Of a stretch of DNA of 64,000 bases, positions 6,069 through 16,783 are shown one piece after another. Numbering within the stretch: position 1 is the stretch's first letter; each line of letters opens with the position of its first letter. The position numbers and the translations under genes are program-made. The stretch covers positions 1-64,000 of the forward strand of contig JAMLIR010000001.1 of NCBI GenBank assembly GCA_023954045.1. The letters run 5' to 3'. The notes beneath the pieces are model-generated. The model was not told where the DNA came from. It saw only the letters and a program-made list of their open reading frames with translations, and searched no databases. Origin of the DNA: Burkholderiaceae bacterium. GTDB lineage: Bacteria > Pseudomonadota > Gammaproteobacteria > Burkholderiales > Burkholderiaceae_E.

Positions 6069-8471
6069 TCAGCCGCCCGAGCGAAGCCTTGCCTGGATCG
6101 TCCGCCCCAGGCGGGCGACGATCGCGTCGACCGCTGCGGTCGCCTCGGCCTCGCTCAGCGTGCGACGAGTATCTTGCATCCACAACCGGAAGGCAAGGCT
6201 TTTTTCCTTATTTTCCAATCCCTTACCGCGATATTCGTCGAACAGCTTGACGTTCTTGATGACCTGCGCGGAAGGCTCTCCGGCGATCGCCGCGTCGATC
6301 TCCGACAGGATCCTGGCCGCCGACAGGTCGCTGGCGACCACGATCGAGAGGTCGCGGATCACCGGCGGGAACTTCGACACCTCTTCGTAGACCGGAACGG
6401 ATCGTTCCAGTAGCGGATCGAGATCGATCTCGGCCACGACCGGCGGCAGCGGCAATTCCAGCTCCTGCACGAGCGCCGGATGCAACTCGCCGAGCCAGCC
6501 CGCCGGTCCCGCCGACGTCACGATGCAGGCGCTGCGTCCCGGGTGCAGCGCCGGATGCCCGGCCGGCTCGAAGCCGAGCGCCACCCCCGCGACCGCCTCG
6601 AGATCGCCCTTGACGTCGAAGAAATCGACCCGCCGCGCGCTTGCTCCCCACTGCTCGTCGAGGTGGGGCCCGAACGCGAGCAGGCCGAGCCGGCGCGGCT
6701 GCGCGACTCCCTGGACCTGCTGCGGCCCGGCGACGACCGACGCATCGGCGACGAAGATCCGGCCGACCTCGAACAGGCGCACCCGCGAGGCCTTGCGGTT
6801 GAGGTTCGCGCGCAGCGACTCGAGCATTCCGCCCCACAGCGTCGTGCGCATCACGTCCATCTGCGCGGCGATCGGGTTCAGCAGCCGGATCGGGTCGCGG
6901 CCGCTCAGCCGCCGGTCCAGAGCGCCCGCGACGAAGCTGTAGTGGATCGCCTCCTGGTAGTCGCGCGCCGCGACCTGGCGCTTGAACGCGCCGAGCGTGC
7001 GGCGGGCTTCGGGCATCGGCCGCATCGCCGCGCCGCTCTTCGGCGGCCGCAGCGGCAGGCGTTCGTAGCCCCAGAGGCGCACCACCTCCTCGATCAGGTC
7101 TTCCTCGATCTGCAGGTCGAAACGATACGAGGGCGGCGTGACCACGAAGCGATCGGCCTCGCGCCGCGCCGGCAGGCGCAGCCGCTCGAAGACCGAGGCG
7201 ATCTCGGCTTCGGGAATGTCGACGCCGATCACCTTGCGCGCCCGCGCCACGCGCAGGCCGACCGGCTCGCGCGCAGGCAGCGCGGTGATCGTGTCTTCGA
7301 CCGGCCCGGCCTGCCCGCCGCAGATCGCAAGGATGAGCCGCGTGATGTATTCGAGGTGATCGACGGTGGTGGCCGCGTCGACGCCGCGCTCGAAGCGCGC
7401 CCCCGCGTCGGTGGCGAAGTTGTAGCGGCGCGAGCGCCCGGCGATCGCCGCGGGCCACCAGAATGCCGCTTCGAGATAGACGTTCCGGGTGTCGTCCGAC
7501 ACCGCGGTCGAGTCGCCGCCCATGATGCCGGCCAGGCTCTCGACCTGGCGCGCGTCGGCGATCACGCCGACGTCGGCCGCCAGATCGACCGTCTGCCCGT
7601 TGAGCAGCTTCAGCTGCTCGCCCTCGCGCGCCCAGCGAACCTCGAGGCCTCCGTCGATGCGATCGAGGTCGAACACGTGCGAGGGCCGCCCGAGTTCGAG
7701 CATCACGTAGTTGGAGATGTCCACCAGCGCGGAGATGCTGCGCTGGCCCGCGCGCTCGAGGCGCTGGCGCATCCAGGCGGGAGTCGGCGCCTTCGGATCG
7801 ACGCCCCGGATCACGCGCCCCGAGAAGCGCCCGCACAGGTCGGGCGCCGCGATTCGCACCGGTAGCCGGTCGTCGATGCCCACCGGCGCGGCCTCGAAAG
7901 CCGGCTCGCGCAGCGCGGCACCCGAGATCGCCGAGAGCTCGCGCGCCACGCCGAACACGCTCATGCAGTGCGCGAGATTCGGCGTGAGCTTGAGCGTGTA
8001 GACGAGTTCGTCGAGCGCCAGCGCGCCGCGCAGGTCGGCCCCCAGCGGCGCGTCGCCTTCGAGCGCCATCAGGCCGCTGTGGTCCTCGGAGAGTCCGAGC
8101 TCGCGCGCCGAGCACAGCATGCCCTGGCTCTCGACGCCGCGCATCTTCACCGGCTTGATCGCGAAGCCGCCCGGCAGCTCGGCGCCCGGCAGCGCGCAGG
8201 CCACGCGCATGCCCGCCGCGACGTTCGGCGCGCCGCAGACGATCGTGCGCAGGCCGCCGTCGCCGACGTCGACCTCGCAGACCGACAGCTTGTCGGCGTT
8301 CGGATGACGCGCGACGCTGCGCACCTCGGCCACGACGACGCCGCGGAACGGCGGCGCGGCCGCGCTCGCCTCCTCGACCTCGAGACCGGCCATCGTCAGG
8401 CGGTCGGCGATCTCCTCGCTCGTCCAGTCGGGCGACGCGAAGCTTCTCAACCAGCTCTCGGGGACACGCAT
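6069..8471 (-). CDS. pheT: Phenylalanine-tRNA ligase beta subunit
   Basis: This 800-residue protein matches the usual length. In order it has: an N-terminal segment MRVPESWLRSF; a tRNA-binding OB-fold domain (about 40-150, with NADKLSVCEVDVG and MRGVESQGMLCS); the B3/4 editing domain; the B5 DNA-binding-like domain; the catalytic-like core that structures the alpha subunit; and a C-terminal ferredoxin-fold anticodon-binding domain (FPPVIRDLSIVV to the end). It forms the alpha2-beta2 enzyme that charges tRNA-Phe and clears Tyr-tRNA-Phe. The ATG at 8471 is chosen because longer frames translate the antisense of pheS. It follows pheS by 13 bases, and ihfA follows by 30. Confidence 0.97.
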   Translation of the reverse strand: MRVPESWLRSFASPDWTSEEIADRLTMAGLEVEEASAAAPPFRGVVVAEVRSVARHPNADKLSVCEVDVGDGGLRTIVCGAPNVAAGMRVACALPGAELPGGFAIKPVKMRGVESQGMLCSARELGLSEDHSGLMALEGDAPLGADLRGALALDELVYTLKLTPNLAHCMSVFGVARELSAISGAALREPAFEAAPVGIDDRLPVRIAAPDLCGRFSGRVIRGVDPKAPTPAWMRQRLERAGQRSISALVDISNYVMLELGRPSHVFDLDRIDGGLEVRWAREGEQLKLLNGQTVDLAADVGVIADARQVESLAGIMGGDSTAVSDDTRNVYLEAAFWWPAAIAGRSRRYNFATDAGARFERGVDAATTVDHLEYITRLILAICGGQAGPVEDTITALPAREPVGLRVARARKVIGVDIPEAEIASVFERLRLPARREADRFVVTPPSYRFDLQIEEDLIEEVVRLWGYERLPLRPPKSGAAMRPMPEARRTLGAFKRQVAARDYQEAIHYSFVAGALDRRLSGRDPIRLLNPIAAQMDVMRTTLWGGMLESLRANLNRKASRVRLFEVGRIFVADASVVAGPQQVQGVAQPRRLGLLAFGPHLDEQWGASARRVDFFDVKGDLEAVAGVALGFEPAGHPALHPGRSACIVTSAGPAGWLGELHPALVQELELPLPPVVAEIDLDPLLERSVPVYEEVSKFPPVIRDLSIVVASDLSAARILSEIDAAIAGEPSAQVIKNVKLFDEYRGKGLENKEKSLAFRLWMQDTRRTLSEAEATAAVDAIVARLGRTIQARLRSGG

Positions 8472-8484
8472 CCTGGGCTCCGGC

Positions 8485-10035
<1,551 letters not shown>

Positions 10036-10233
10036 TTATGCGTACGGCAGCATGGCCTTGACGGAATCGACGTTCGTGTCGTGCACGTTCATCGTTCCGC
10101 GCAGCTGGCGCTTGTTCTTCGTGGTCTTCTTGGTCAGGATGTGGCGCTTGAACGCCTGACCCCGCTTCACGCTGCCGGAGGCGCGGACGCGGAAGCGCTT
10201 CGCAGCGCCTTTCTTCGTCTTCATCTTGGGCAT
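10036..10233 (-). CDS. rpmI: 50S ribosomal protein L35
   Basis: This 65-residue protein is very basic: [20 protein letters not shown], then a [17 protein letters not shown] segment typical of L35. It lies between infC and rplT, as in nearly all bacteria, about 100 bases downstream of infC. That gap contains a GGCGCCC/GGGCGCC hairpin (10317-10332) without a T run, which may influence mRNA processing or L20-dependent control, but nothing in the sequence proves this. Confidence 0.98.
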   Translation of the reverse strand: MPKMKTKKGAAKRFRVRASGSVKRGQAFKRHILTKKTTKNKRQLRGTMNVHDTNVDSVKAMLPYA

Positions 10234-10339
10234 GACAACCCCTTGCCTTCTCTTCTAATGCCTTGTCGGGTGTCCGGCGACCTGCCGGCACTTCGAGGAC
10301 CCGCTCGGCTTCTCTGGCGCCCGTGGGCGCCGGTAACAA

Positions 10340-10864
10340 CTACTTCTTCTTCCTGGGCGAGATCACCATGATCATCTGCCTGCCTTCCAGGCGCGGCATC
10401 TGCTCGACCACCGCGATGTCGTCGAGGTCGGTGCGCACCCGCTCGAGCAGCCGCACGCCGAACTCCTGGTGCGCCATCTCGCGCCCGCGAAACCGCAACG
10501 TGATCTTCGCCTTGTCGCCCTCTTCGAGGAATCGCCGCAGGTTGCGCAGCTTCACCGCATAGTCGCCTTCGTCGGTGCCTGGCCGGAACTTGACTTCCTT
10601 GACCTGGATGACCTTCTGCTTCAGGCGGGCATCGTGCTGCCGCTTCTGCTCCTGGTACTTGAACTTTCCATAGTCCATCAGGCGGCAGACGGGAGGAGCG
10701 GCCTGCGGCGCGATTTCGACCAGGTCGACTTCGGCCTCCTCGGCCATGCGCATGGCCTCCCTCAGGCTCACGATACCGATCGGCTCGTTTTCGATGCCTA
10801 CGAGCCGCACCTCGGGCACGTTGATCTCACCGTTGATGCGATGCGCGCGTTCAGCTGTAGCGAT
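10340..10864 (-). CDS. infC: Translation initiation factor IF-3, ATC start codon
   Basis: The 174-residue protein has both IF-3 domains: the N-terminal part starting near [14 protein letters not shown], a Lys-rich linker helix ([21 protein letters not shown]), and a C-terminal domain with [12 protein letters not shown] and a basic KKK end. IF-3 keeps 30S subunits free and rejects non-standard start codons. The start is chosen at ATC (10864): GGAG lies 8 bases upstream, and IF-3 sequences begin at about this residue. An ATG at 10906 lies ahead of that Shine-Dalgarno and would add 14 unlikely residues. A rare start (ATT in E. coli) lets IF-3 repress its own translation. thrS lies 99 bases upstream. 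Confidence 0.95.
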   Translation of the reverse strand: MATAERAHRINGEINVPEVRLVGIENEPIGIVSLREAMRMAEEAEVDLVEIAPQAAPPVCRLMDYGKFKYQEQKRQHDARLKQKVIQVKEVKFRPGTDEGDYAVKLRNLRRFLEEGDKAKITLRFRGREMAHQEFGVRLLERVRTDLDDIAVVEQMPRLEGRQMIMVISPRKKK

Positions 10865-10963
10865 GCTCAGTTCTCCTGCAAAAGGAAAAAAACGACGGCC
10901 ATGCAACGACGCGGACCCGCGGGCCGGCCCGCTCCGCGTTGCGGAACACGCCAGGCTCGCCGG

Positions 10964-12883
10964 TCATTGCGGGTTGGATCGCTTCTGCGCGACGTCTTCT
11001 GACAGCCGCGCCGCGAACGCCCCGACGTCGAGGACACCGAGATCGGCACCCCCGCGCGCGCGCACGGCCACCTTGCCAGCCTGCCGCTCCTTGTCGCCGA
11101 CGACGAGGAGATATGGGATCTTCTGCAGGCTGTTTTCGCGGATTTTATAGTTGATTTTCTCGTTCCGCAAATCGGCCCGTACCCTAAACCCTTGTTTTCT
11201 CAGCGTTTCCGCAACAGACGCCGCGTATTCGGCCTGCGCGTCGGTGATGTTCATGACGACCGCCTGGACCGGCGCCAGCCACATCGGCAGTGCGCCGGCG
11301 TGGTGCTCGATCAGGATCCCGATGAAGCGCTCCAGCGAGCCGACGATGGCCCGGTGAAGCATCACAGGCACTCGCCGGGTGTTGTCCTCGGCGACGTACT
11401 CGGCGCCCAGCCGCCCGGCAGTGTTGAAGTCGACCTGCATCGTGCCGCACTGCCACTGGCGCCCGATCGCGTCGCGCAGCGTGTACTCGATCTTCGGGCC
11501 GTAGAAAGCGCCCTCGCCGGGCGAGATTTCGAATTCGCAGCCGGCGCGGCGCAGGCTCTCCATCAGCGCGGCCTCGGCCTTGTCCCAGACCTCGTCCGAT
11601 CCGACCCGCTTCTCGGGGCGGGTCGCGACCTTGTACAGGATGTCGGTGAAGCCGAAATCGCGGTAGACGCGCTGCAGGCGGTCGGTAAAGGCGACGCACT
11701 CGTCGAGGATCTGGTCCTCGGTGCAGAACGAATGCCCGTCGTCCTGCGTGAAGCCGCGCACCCGCATGATGCCGTGCAGCGCGCCCGAGGGCTCGTTGCG
11801 GTGGCACTGGCCGAATTCGCCGTAGCGCAGCGGCAGGTCGCGGTACGAGCGCAGGTCGGACTTGAAGATCTGCACGTGCCCCGGGCAGTTCATCGGCTTG
11901 AGCGCGTAGTGCCGGTTCTCCGACTCGGTCGTGAACATGTTCTCGCGATAGTTCTGCCAGTGCCCGGTGCGCTCCCACAAGCTGCGGTCGAGGATCTGCG
12001 GGCCCTTGACCTCCTGGTAGCCGCTGTCCTGGTAGACGCGCCGCATGTACTGCTCGACCTGCTGCCAGATCGCCCAGCCCTTCGGGTGCCAGAAGACGAG
12101 TCCCGGCGCCTCTTCCTGCATGTGGAACAGGTCGAGCTCGCGGCCCAGCCGACGGTGGTCGCGCTTCTCGGCTTCCTCGAGCATGTGCAGGTAGGCGTCC
12201 TGGTCCTCCTTCTTCGCCCAGGCGGTGCCGTAGATGCGCTGGAGCATCTCGTTCTTCGAGTCGCCGCGCCAGTAGGCGCCGGCCAGCTTCATCAGCTTGA
12301 AGACCTTCAGGCGCCCGGTGGACGGCACATGCGGGCCGCGGCACAGGTCGACGAAGTCGCCCTCGCGGTACAGCGTGATCGGCTCTCCGGCCGGGATCGC
12401 CGCGATGATCTCGGCCTTGTAGCGCTCGCCGATCGACTCGAAGAACTTCACCGCCTCGTCGCGGTCCCAGAGCTCGCGGACGACGGTTTCGTCCTTCTTC
12501 GCGAGCTCGGCCATCTTCGCCTCGATCGCGGCGAGGTCCTCGGGCGTGAACGGGCGCTTGTACGAAAAGTCGTAGTAGAAGCCGTTCTCGATCACCGGGC
12601 CGATCGTGACCTGGGCGTCGGGGAACAGCGACTTCACCGCGTACGCGAGCAAGTGCGCCGTGGAATGCCGGATGACTTCCAGGCCTTCCGGGTCGCGATC
12701 GGTGACGATGGCCAGCGTCGCGTCCGACCCGATCCGGTGCGAGGTGTCGACCAGCCGCCCGTCGACCTTGCCGGCGACGGCCGCCCGGGCGAGCCCCGCG
12801 CCGATCGACGCCGCGACCTCGGCCACCGTCGGCGGCGCGTCGAAGCGTCGTTGCGAACCATCGGGGAGCGTGATCACGACCAT
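10964..12883 (-). CDS. thrS: Threonine-tRNA ligase
   Basis: This 639-residue protein compares with 642 in E. coli. Domains in order: an N-terminal TGS domain (1-61), the editing domain with the HSTAH metal-site motif near 73-77 and CRGPH further on, the class II catalytic core with the zinc site region ([10 protein letters not shown]) and motif 2 ([13 protein letters not shown]), and a C-terminal anticodon-binding domain. It joins Thr to tRNA-Thr and removes mischarged Ser. ATG at 12883 gives the normal N-terminus [10 protein letters not shown] terminator hairpin lies 42 bases upstream, between this gene and tRNA-Val, so thrS must have a promoter in that gap or depend on read-through. Confidence 0.98.
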   Translation of the reverse strand: MVVITLPDGSQRRFDAPPTVAEVAASIGAGLARAAVAGKVDGRLVDTSHRIGSDATLAIVTDRDPEGLEVIRHSTAHLLAYAVKSLFPDAQVTIGPVIENGFYYDFSYKRPFTPEDLAAIEAKMAELAKKDETVVRELWDRDEAVKFFESIGERYKAEIIAAIPAGEPITLYREGDFVDLCRGPHVPSTGRLKVFKLMKLAGAYWRGDSKNEMLQRIYGTAWAKKEDQDAYLHMLEEAEKRDHRRLGRELDLFHMQEEAPGLVFWHPKGWAIWQQVEQYMRRVYQDSGYQEVKGPQILDRSLWERTGHWQNYRENMFTTESENRHYALKPMNCPGHVQIFKSDLRSYRDLPLRYGEFGQCHRNEPSGALHGIMRVRGFTQDDGHSFCTEDQILDECVAFTDRLQRVYRDFGFTDILYKVATRPEKRVGSDEVWDKAEAALMESLRRAGCEFEISPGEGAFYGPKIEYTLRDAIGRQWQCGTMQVDFNTAGRLGAEYVAEDNTRRVPVMLHRAIVGSLERFIGILIEHHAGALPMWLAPVQAVVMNITDAQAEYAASVAETLRKQGFRVRADLRNEKINYKIRENSLQKIPYLLVVGDKERQAGKVAVRARGGADLGVLDVGAFAARLSEDVAQKRSNPQ

Positions 12884-12924
12884 GTCGGGCGAGTCTTCGG
12901 TGGCGGCGCGAGGCGTGCTACAAA

Positions 12925-12950
12925 CGAAAAGTGCGGCGAGGCCGCACTTC
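12925..12950 (-). terminator. Intrinsic terminator between tRNA-Val and thrS
   Basis: On the minus strand AAGTGCGGC pairs with GCCGCACTT around a CTC loop, running into a short T-rich tail (TTTTCG). It most likely ends the tRNA-Val transcript 64 bases beyond the tRNA. Being only 42 bases before the thrS start, it could also act in the thrS leader. Confidence 0.7.
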
Positions 12951-13013
12951 CTGCCGGACTCCGCGGCGCCGGGCGGGCCGTTCGGGCCGGCGCCAGCGCG
13001 CTGCGTGGTGTCC

Positions 13014-13090
13014 TGGTAGGCGCGATTGGACTCGAACCAACGACCCCCACCATGTCAAGGTGGTGCTCTAACCAGCTGAGCTACGCGCCT
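13014..13090 (-). tRNA. tRNA-Val, anticodon GAC
   Basis: A 77-nt cloverleaf: acceptor AGGCGCG/CGCGCCT, D-arm GCTCAGCTGGTTAGAGC, anticodon stem CCACC/GGTGG with loop TTGACAT (anticodon GAC), T-loop TTCGAGT, encoded CCA with discriminator A. It lies between the iron-type ABC permease gene and thrS on the same strand. Confidence 0.95.
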
Positions 13091-13100
13091 GCAAACGAAA

Positions 13101-13106
13101 ATTATA
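13101..13106 (-). promoter_or_regulatory. -10 element of the tRNA-Val promoter
   Basis: A perfect TATAAT on the minus strand (13106-13101) lies 10 bases ahead of the tRNA 5' end. It overlaps the TAA stop codon of the upstream permease gene. No clear -35 is visible, since that position is coding sequence of the permease. Confidence 0.6.
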
Positions 13107-14811
13107 CATCAGCCGGGCGCCGCTCCGAGAGCGCGACGCGCGACAGCCAGGCGACGGGCACGACGCCCACCAGCACGATCAGCAGCGCGGGCAGCGCCGC
13201 CTCGGCGAGCCGCTCGTCCGAGGCGAACTGGTAGGTGACCACGGCCAGCGTGTCGAAGTCGAACGGGCGCAGCACCAGCGTGGCCGGGAGCTCCTTCAGG
13301 CAGTCGATCGCGACCAGCAGTGCGGCGGCGCCGACGCTCCGGCGCATCAGCGGCCAGTGCACCTCGCGCAGCACCTCGAGCGGGCGTCGGCCCAGGCTGC
13401 GCGCGCTGTGGTCCATCGAGGGGCTGATCCGCTTCAGGCCCGACTCGACACCCTGGTAGGCCACCGAGAAGAACCGCACCGCGTAGGCGTAGACGATCGC
13501 CGCCACGCTGCCGCCGGCCAGCGCCGAGGGCACGCCGAGCCAGCCGGTCAGCGGCGCAAGCGCCCGATCGACGGCGCCCGACAGGATCAGCAGGCCGACG
13601 CCGAGCACGACGCCGGGAACCGCGTAGCCGGTGTTCGAGAAGAGCAGCGCGGCGCGCAGCGTGGGCGAGGACGCGACGCGCGCCGAATACGCGGCCACCA
13701 GCGACACCGGCAGCACGATCGCGGCCCCGCACACCGCCAGCAGCGCGGTGTTGGCGATCCAGCGCGGCAGCCGGGCGTCGAGGGTGGCTCCGCCGTCGAT
13801 CCAGGCGCCGAGCAGCAGCGCCGCCGGAAGCGCGAAGCCGAGCACGACCGGCGTCGCGCAGGCCAGCGTCGCGCGCCAGGCGGCCGCGCCGACCAGCGGA
13901 CGCCGCGGCGCGGGCCGCGGATTGCGCACGTGGAACTGCATCCGCCCGCGCTGGCCGCGCTCGAGCGCGAGCATCGCCAGCACGATCGCGAGCAGCATCA
14001 CCGCGAGCCGCGCCGCGCCGGCGCGGTCGCCCATGCCCTGCCAGGCCCGATAGATCCCGGCGGTGAAGCTGTCCACCGAGAAGTAGGCGACGGTGCCGAA
14101 GTCCGCCAGCGTTTCCATCATCGCCAGTGCGCAGCCGGCGACCACCGCAGGTCGCGCGACCGGCCAGGTGACGCGCCACCAGGCGCGCCTGCGGCTCATG
14201 CCGAGCGACCGGGCCGCCTCGCCGAGCGAGGGACTGCGGTCGGCGAACGCGGCGCGCGCGAGCAGGTAGACGTACGGATACAGGGCGAGGCCGAGGAACG
14301 CGGCGGCCGCGGGCCACGAGTGGATGTCGGGAAACCAGTACTCGCCGACCTCCCAGCCGGTGAGGCGACGCAGCCCGGTCTGCAGCGGGCCGAAGCTCGC
14401 GAGAAAGTCGGTGTATGCGTAGGCCATCACGAACGCGGGCGTCGCCAGCGGCAGCACCAGCATCCACGAGAGCGCGCGGCGCCCGGGGAAGTCGTAGGCG
14501 GCCACCAGCCATCCGGTGCCCACGCCGACGAGCAGCACCACCGCGAGGACTGCCGCCGCCAGCTTCGCGGTCGTGAGCGCGTAGCGCGGCAGCACCGTGC
14601 CGAACAGGTGCGCGAGCGCGCCCTCCGCCTGAAGGTCGGCCGGCGACGGCGCGAAGGCCAGCCAGACGAGCGCGACGGTGGGCGCGGCGATCGCCAGCGC
14701 GGCCAGCACCGAGCCCAAGGCCAGCAGCCGCGGCGAGAGGCCCATCGAGGGATCGATGCGCAGCCAGCGGCGGGCAGAAGGCACGGGAAGATCTGGCGCG
14801 GAATTCGGCAC
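13102..14811 (-). CDS. Ferric-iron-type ABC transporter, fused double permease
   Basis: This 569-residue membrane protein has about twelve hydrophobic segments and two copies of the binding-protein-dependent permease domain. Each has its ATPase-docking EAA-type loop (EAARSLGMSRRRAWWRV, and DHSARSLGRRPLEVLREVHW). This duplicated architecture is that of FbpB/SfuB-like ferric iron permeases. It is transcribed divergently from a matching ATPase gene, with 48 bases between the two starts. No periplasmic binding protein lies next to either. Thiamine or putrescine permeases are alternatives, but the double-domain form and the Fur-like site favour iron. It is not in an operon with the tRNA-Val that follows. 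Confidence 0.85.
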   Translation of the reverse strand: MPNSAPDLPVPSARRWLRIDPSMGLSPRLLALGSVLAALAIAAPTVALVWLAFAPSPADLQAEGALAHLFGTVLPRYALTTAKLAAAVLAVVLLVGVGTGWLVAAYDFPGRRALSWMLVLPLATPAFVMAYAYTDFLASFGPLQTGLRRLTGWEVGEYWFPDIHSWPAAAAFLGLALYPYVYLLARAAFADRSPSLGEAARSLGMSRRRAWWRVTWPVARPAVVAGCALAMMETLADFGTVAYFSVDSFTAGIYRAWQGMGDRAGAARLAVMLLAIVLAMLALERGQRGRMQFHVRNPRPAPRRPLVGAAAWRATLACATPVVLGFALPAALLLGAWIDGGATLDARLPRWIANTALLAVCGAAIVLPVSLVAAYSARVASSPTLRAALLFSNTGYAVPGVVLGVGLLILSGAVDRALAPLTGWLGVPSALAGGSVAAIVYAYAVRFFSVAYQGVESGLKRISPSMDHSARSLGRRPLEVLREVHWPLMRRSVGAAALLVAIDCLKELPATLVLRPFDFDTLAVVTYQFASDERLAEAALPALLIVLVGVVPVAWLSRVALSERRPADV

Positions 14812-14839
14812 GGGGCGGCTGGCACTACAATCCGGGACT

Positions 14840-14858
14840 GAGAATTATAGGTATTTGC
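14840..14858. promoter_or_regulatory. Fur-box-like site overlapping a TATAAT between the divergent ABC genes
   Basis: The 19 bases GAGAATTATAGGTATTTGC match 12 of 19 positions of the Fur consensus. On the minus strand a perfect TATAAT (14849-14844) sits inside the site, correctly placed to start the permease message about 25 bases before its ATG. A repressor bound here would block that promoter and lies directly before the ATG (14860) of the ATPase gene. Confidence 0.45.
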
Positions 14859-14859
14859 G

Positions 14860-15999
14860 ATGGCCTCGAACCCGCCCGCAGCGCCGGGCATGGCGGCGCT
14901 GCGCGTCGACGACCTGCACGTCGCGTTCCAGCAGGGCGCGCGCAGCACGCGCGTGCTCGACGGCCTGTCGTTCGAGCTGCGCCCGGGCGAGATCGGCTGC
15001 CTGCTCGGGGCGTCGGGGTGCGGCAAGACCACGGCGCTGCGCGCGATCGCCGGCTTCGTGCGCCCGGACCGCGGCGCCGTCCGGATCGGCGAGCGCTGCG
15101 TCGCCTCGCCCGGCGACTGGATCGAGCCCGAGCATCGCGGCGTCGGCGTCGTCTTCCAGGACTACGCGCTGTTTCCGCACCTCGACGTTGCCGACAACGT
15201 CGCGTTCGGGCTGCGCGCGACGCCCGCCGCCGAACGGCCGGCCCGGGTCGCGAGCATGCTCGGCCTGGTCGGGCTGCCCGACGTCGCGCGGCGCTTTCCG
15301 CACGAGCTCTCCGGCGGCCAGCAGCAGCGCGTCGCGCTGGCGCGCGCGCTCGCGCCGTCCCCGTCGATCCTGCTGCTCGACGAGCCGTTCTCGAACCTCG
15401 ACCCCGACCTGCGCGAGCGCCTGGCGCTGGACTTGCGCGACATCCTGAAGCGCCACCGCACCACGGCGCTGCTGGTCACGCACGACCAGTACGAGGCCTT
15501 CGCGCTGGCCGACCGGGTCGGCGTGATGCACGCGGGCCGCATCGAGCAGTGGGACACCCCGTACCGGCTCTATCACCAGCCCGCGACGCGGCTGGTCGCC
15601 GATTTCGTCGGCCTGGGGACCTTCCTGCCCGGGCGCCTCGAGCACCGCGACGGCAACACGCTGGTGCACCTGGAGCTCGGCAGCCTGCCGATCCGGACGC
15701 GCACCGACCAGGCGATCGCCGGCGTCACCGCGAACGACCGGGGCGAGGTCGTCGTGCTGCTGCGTCCCGACGACGTCGTCCACGACGATGGCAGCCCGAT
15801 GCGGGCCGAGGTCGTGCGCAAGGCGTTCCGCGGTGCGCAGTTCCTGTACACGCTGCGGCTCGACAGCGGCCAGCCGCTGCTCGCGCTGGTCCCGAGCCAT
15901 CACGACCACGCGGTCGGCGAGCGCATCGGCGTGCGCTTCGACGCCGATCACGTCGTCACCTTCCCGCCCGACGCCGGCGCCGCGCGCGCCGCCGATTGA
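14860..15999 (+). CDS. Ferric-iron-type ABC transporter ATPase
   Basis: This 379-residue ATPase is of the FbpC/CysA/PotA class. It has Walker A GASGCGKT (50-57), a Q-loop in VVFQDYALFPHL, signature LSGGQQQR, Walker B SILLLDEPFSNLD, H-switch LLVTHDQ, and a C-terminal TOBE-like regulatory domain (about 250-370). It would power the double-domain permease encoded in the opposite direction. The ATG at 14860 has no Shine-Dalgarno and lies next to the Fur-like site, so the message may be leaderless or nearly so. Its 3' end converges on livF, with 30 bases between. Confidence 0.88.
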   Translation: MASNPPAAPGMAALRVDDLHVAFQQGARSTRVLDGLSFELRPGEIGCLLGASGCGKTTALRAIAGFVRPDRGAVRIGERCVASPGDWIEPEHRGVGVVFQDYALFPHLDVADNVAFGLRATPAAERPARVASMLGLVGLPDVARRFPHELSGGQQQRVALARALAPSPSILLLDEPFSNLDPDLRERLALDLRDILKRHRTTALLVTHDQYEAFALADRVGVMHAGRIEQWDTPYRLYHQPATRLVADFVGLGTFLPGRLEHRDGNTLVHLELGSLPIRTRTDQAIAGVTANDRGEVVVLLRPDDVVHDDGSPMRAEVVRKAFRGAQFLYTLRLDSGQPLLALVPSHHDHAVGERIGVRFDADHVVTFPPDAGAARAAD

Positions 16000-16029
16000 C
16001 CGGGCCGCGGGCGGACTGCCGGCGCCCGT

Positions 16030-16743
16030 TCAGACGCCGAGGTAGGCCTGCAGCGCCGCCTCGTCGCCGGCCAGCGCCTGCGAGCTTCCCTCGAGCGCGA
16101 CCTGCCCGCGCTCGAGCACGACGCAGCGATCGGTGTGCGCCAGCACCGCGCGATAGTTGCGGTCGACGACCAGCGACGCGATGCCGCTCGCGCGGATTCC
16201 CGCGACGATGCCCCAGATCTCGCGCACGATCAGCGGCGCGAGCCCTTCGGTGGCCTCGTCGAGGACGATGAGGTCGGGGTTCGTCATCAGCGCGCGCCCG
16301 ATCGCGAGCATCTGCTGCTCCCCGCCGGAGAGCTGGTTGCCGCCGTGGTGCAGCCGCTCGGTCAGTCGCGGGAAGGTCTGCAGGACGCGCTCGAGGCCCC
16401 AGTCGGCCTGGCCACGCAGGCCCGGGCGCGCGGCCATCAGCAGGTTCTCGCGCACCGAAAGGTTCGGGAAGATGCCACGCCCTTCGGGAACGTAGCCGAT
16501 CCCGAGCCGCGCGACCCGATCGGGACGCTCGGACGTGCAATCGCGGCCGCGCACGACGACGCGCCCGGTGGTCGCGCGCATCAGCCTGAGCATTGCGCGG
16601 ATCAGCGTCGTCTTGCCCATCCCGTTGCGGCCGAGCAGCCCGACAGATTCGCCCGCGTCGATGCGCAGGCTCACGCCGCGCAGCACGTGGCTCTGGCCGT
16701 AGTAGGCGTGCAGGTCGGCGATCTCGATCAGCGTTTCGGCCAT
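16030..16743 (-). CDS. livF: Branched-chain amino acid ABC transporter ATPase LivF
   Basis: This 237-residue ATPase has Walker A GRNGMGKT (about 36-43), signature LSGGEQQML, Walker B LIVLDEATEGLAPLI and a short C-terminal tail ending in LQAYLGV, as LivF does. The EGLAP run after Walker B is characteristic of this branch of the HAAT family. It is the last gene of the five-gene operon livK-like/livH/livM/livG/livF, 40 bases after livG, and pairs with LivG as the ATPase heterodimer. Confidence 0.93.
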   Translation of the reverse strand: MAETLIEIADLHAYYGQSHVLRGVSLRIDAGESVGLLGRNGMGKTTLIRAMLRLMRATTGRVVVRGRDCTSERPDRVARLGIGYVPEGRGIFPNLSVRENLLMAARPGLRGQADWGLERVLQTFPRLTERLHHGGNQLSGGEQQMLAIGRALMTNPDLIVLDEATEGLAPLIVREIWGIVAGIRASGIASLVVDRNYRAVLAHTDRCVVLERGQVALEGSSQALAGDEAALQAYLGV

Positions 16744-16783
16744 GGTCAGTGCGTTGCGCAGCGCGCGGGCGTGCCCGTCGCGG

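Noticed and set aside
10317-10332. Hairpin after infC considered as a terminator
   Set aside because: GGCGCCC/GGGCGCC has no T run, and rpmI-rplT are expected on the same transcript.
11192-13234. A 680-codon plus-strand open frame
   Set aside because: It runs antisense through thrS and tRNA-Val and has no recognisable domain.
16008-16028. Hairpin CGGGCG/CGCCCG between the iron-type ATPase gene and livF
   Set aside because: Only 6 bp with a 9-base loop and no T run; too weak to list as a terminator.
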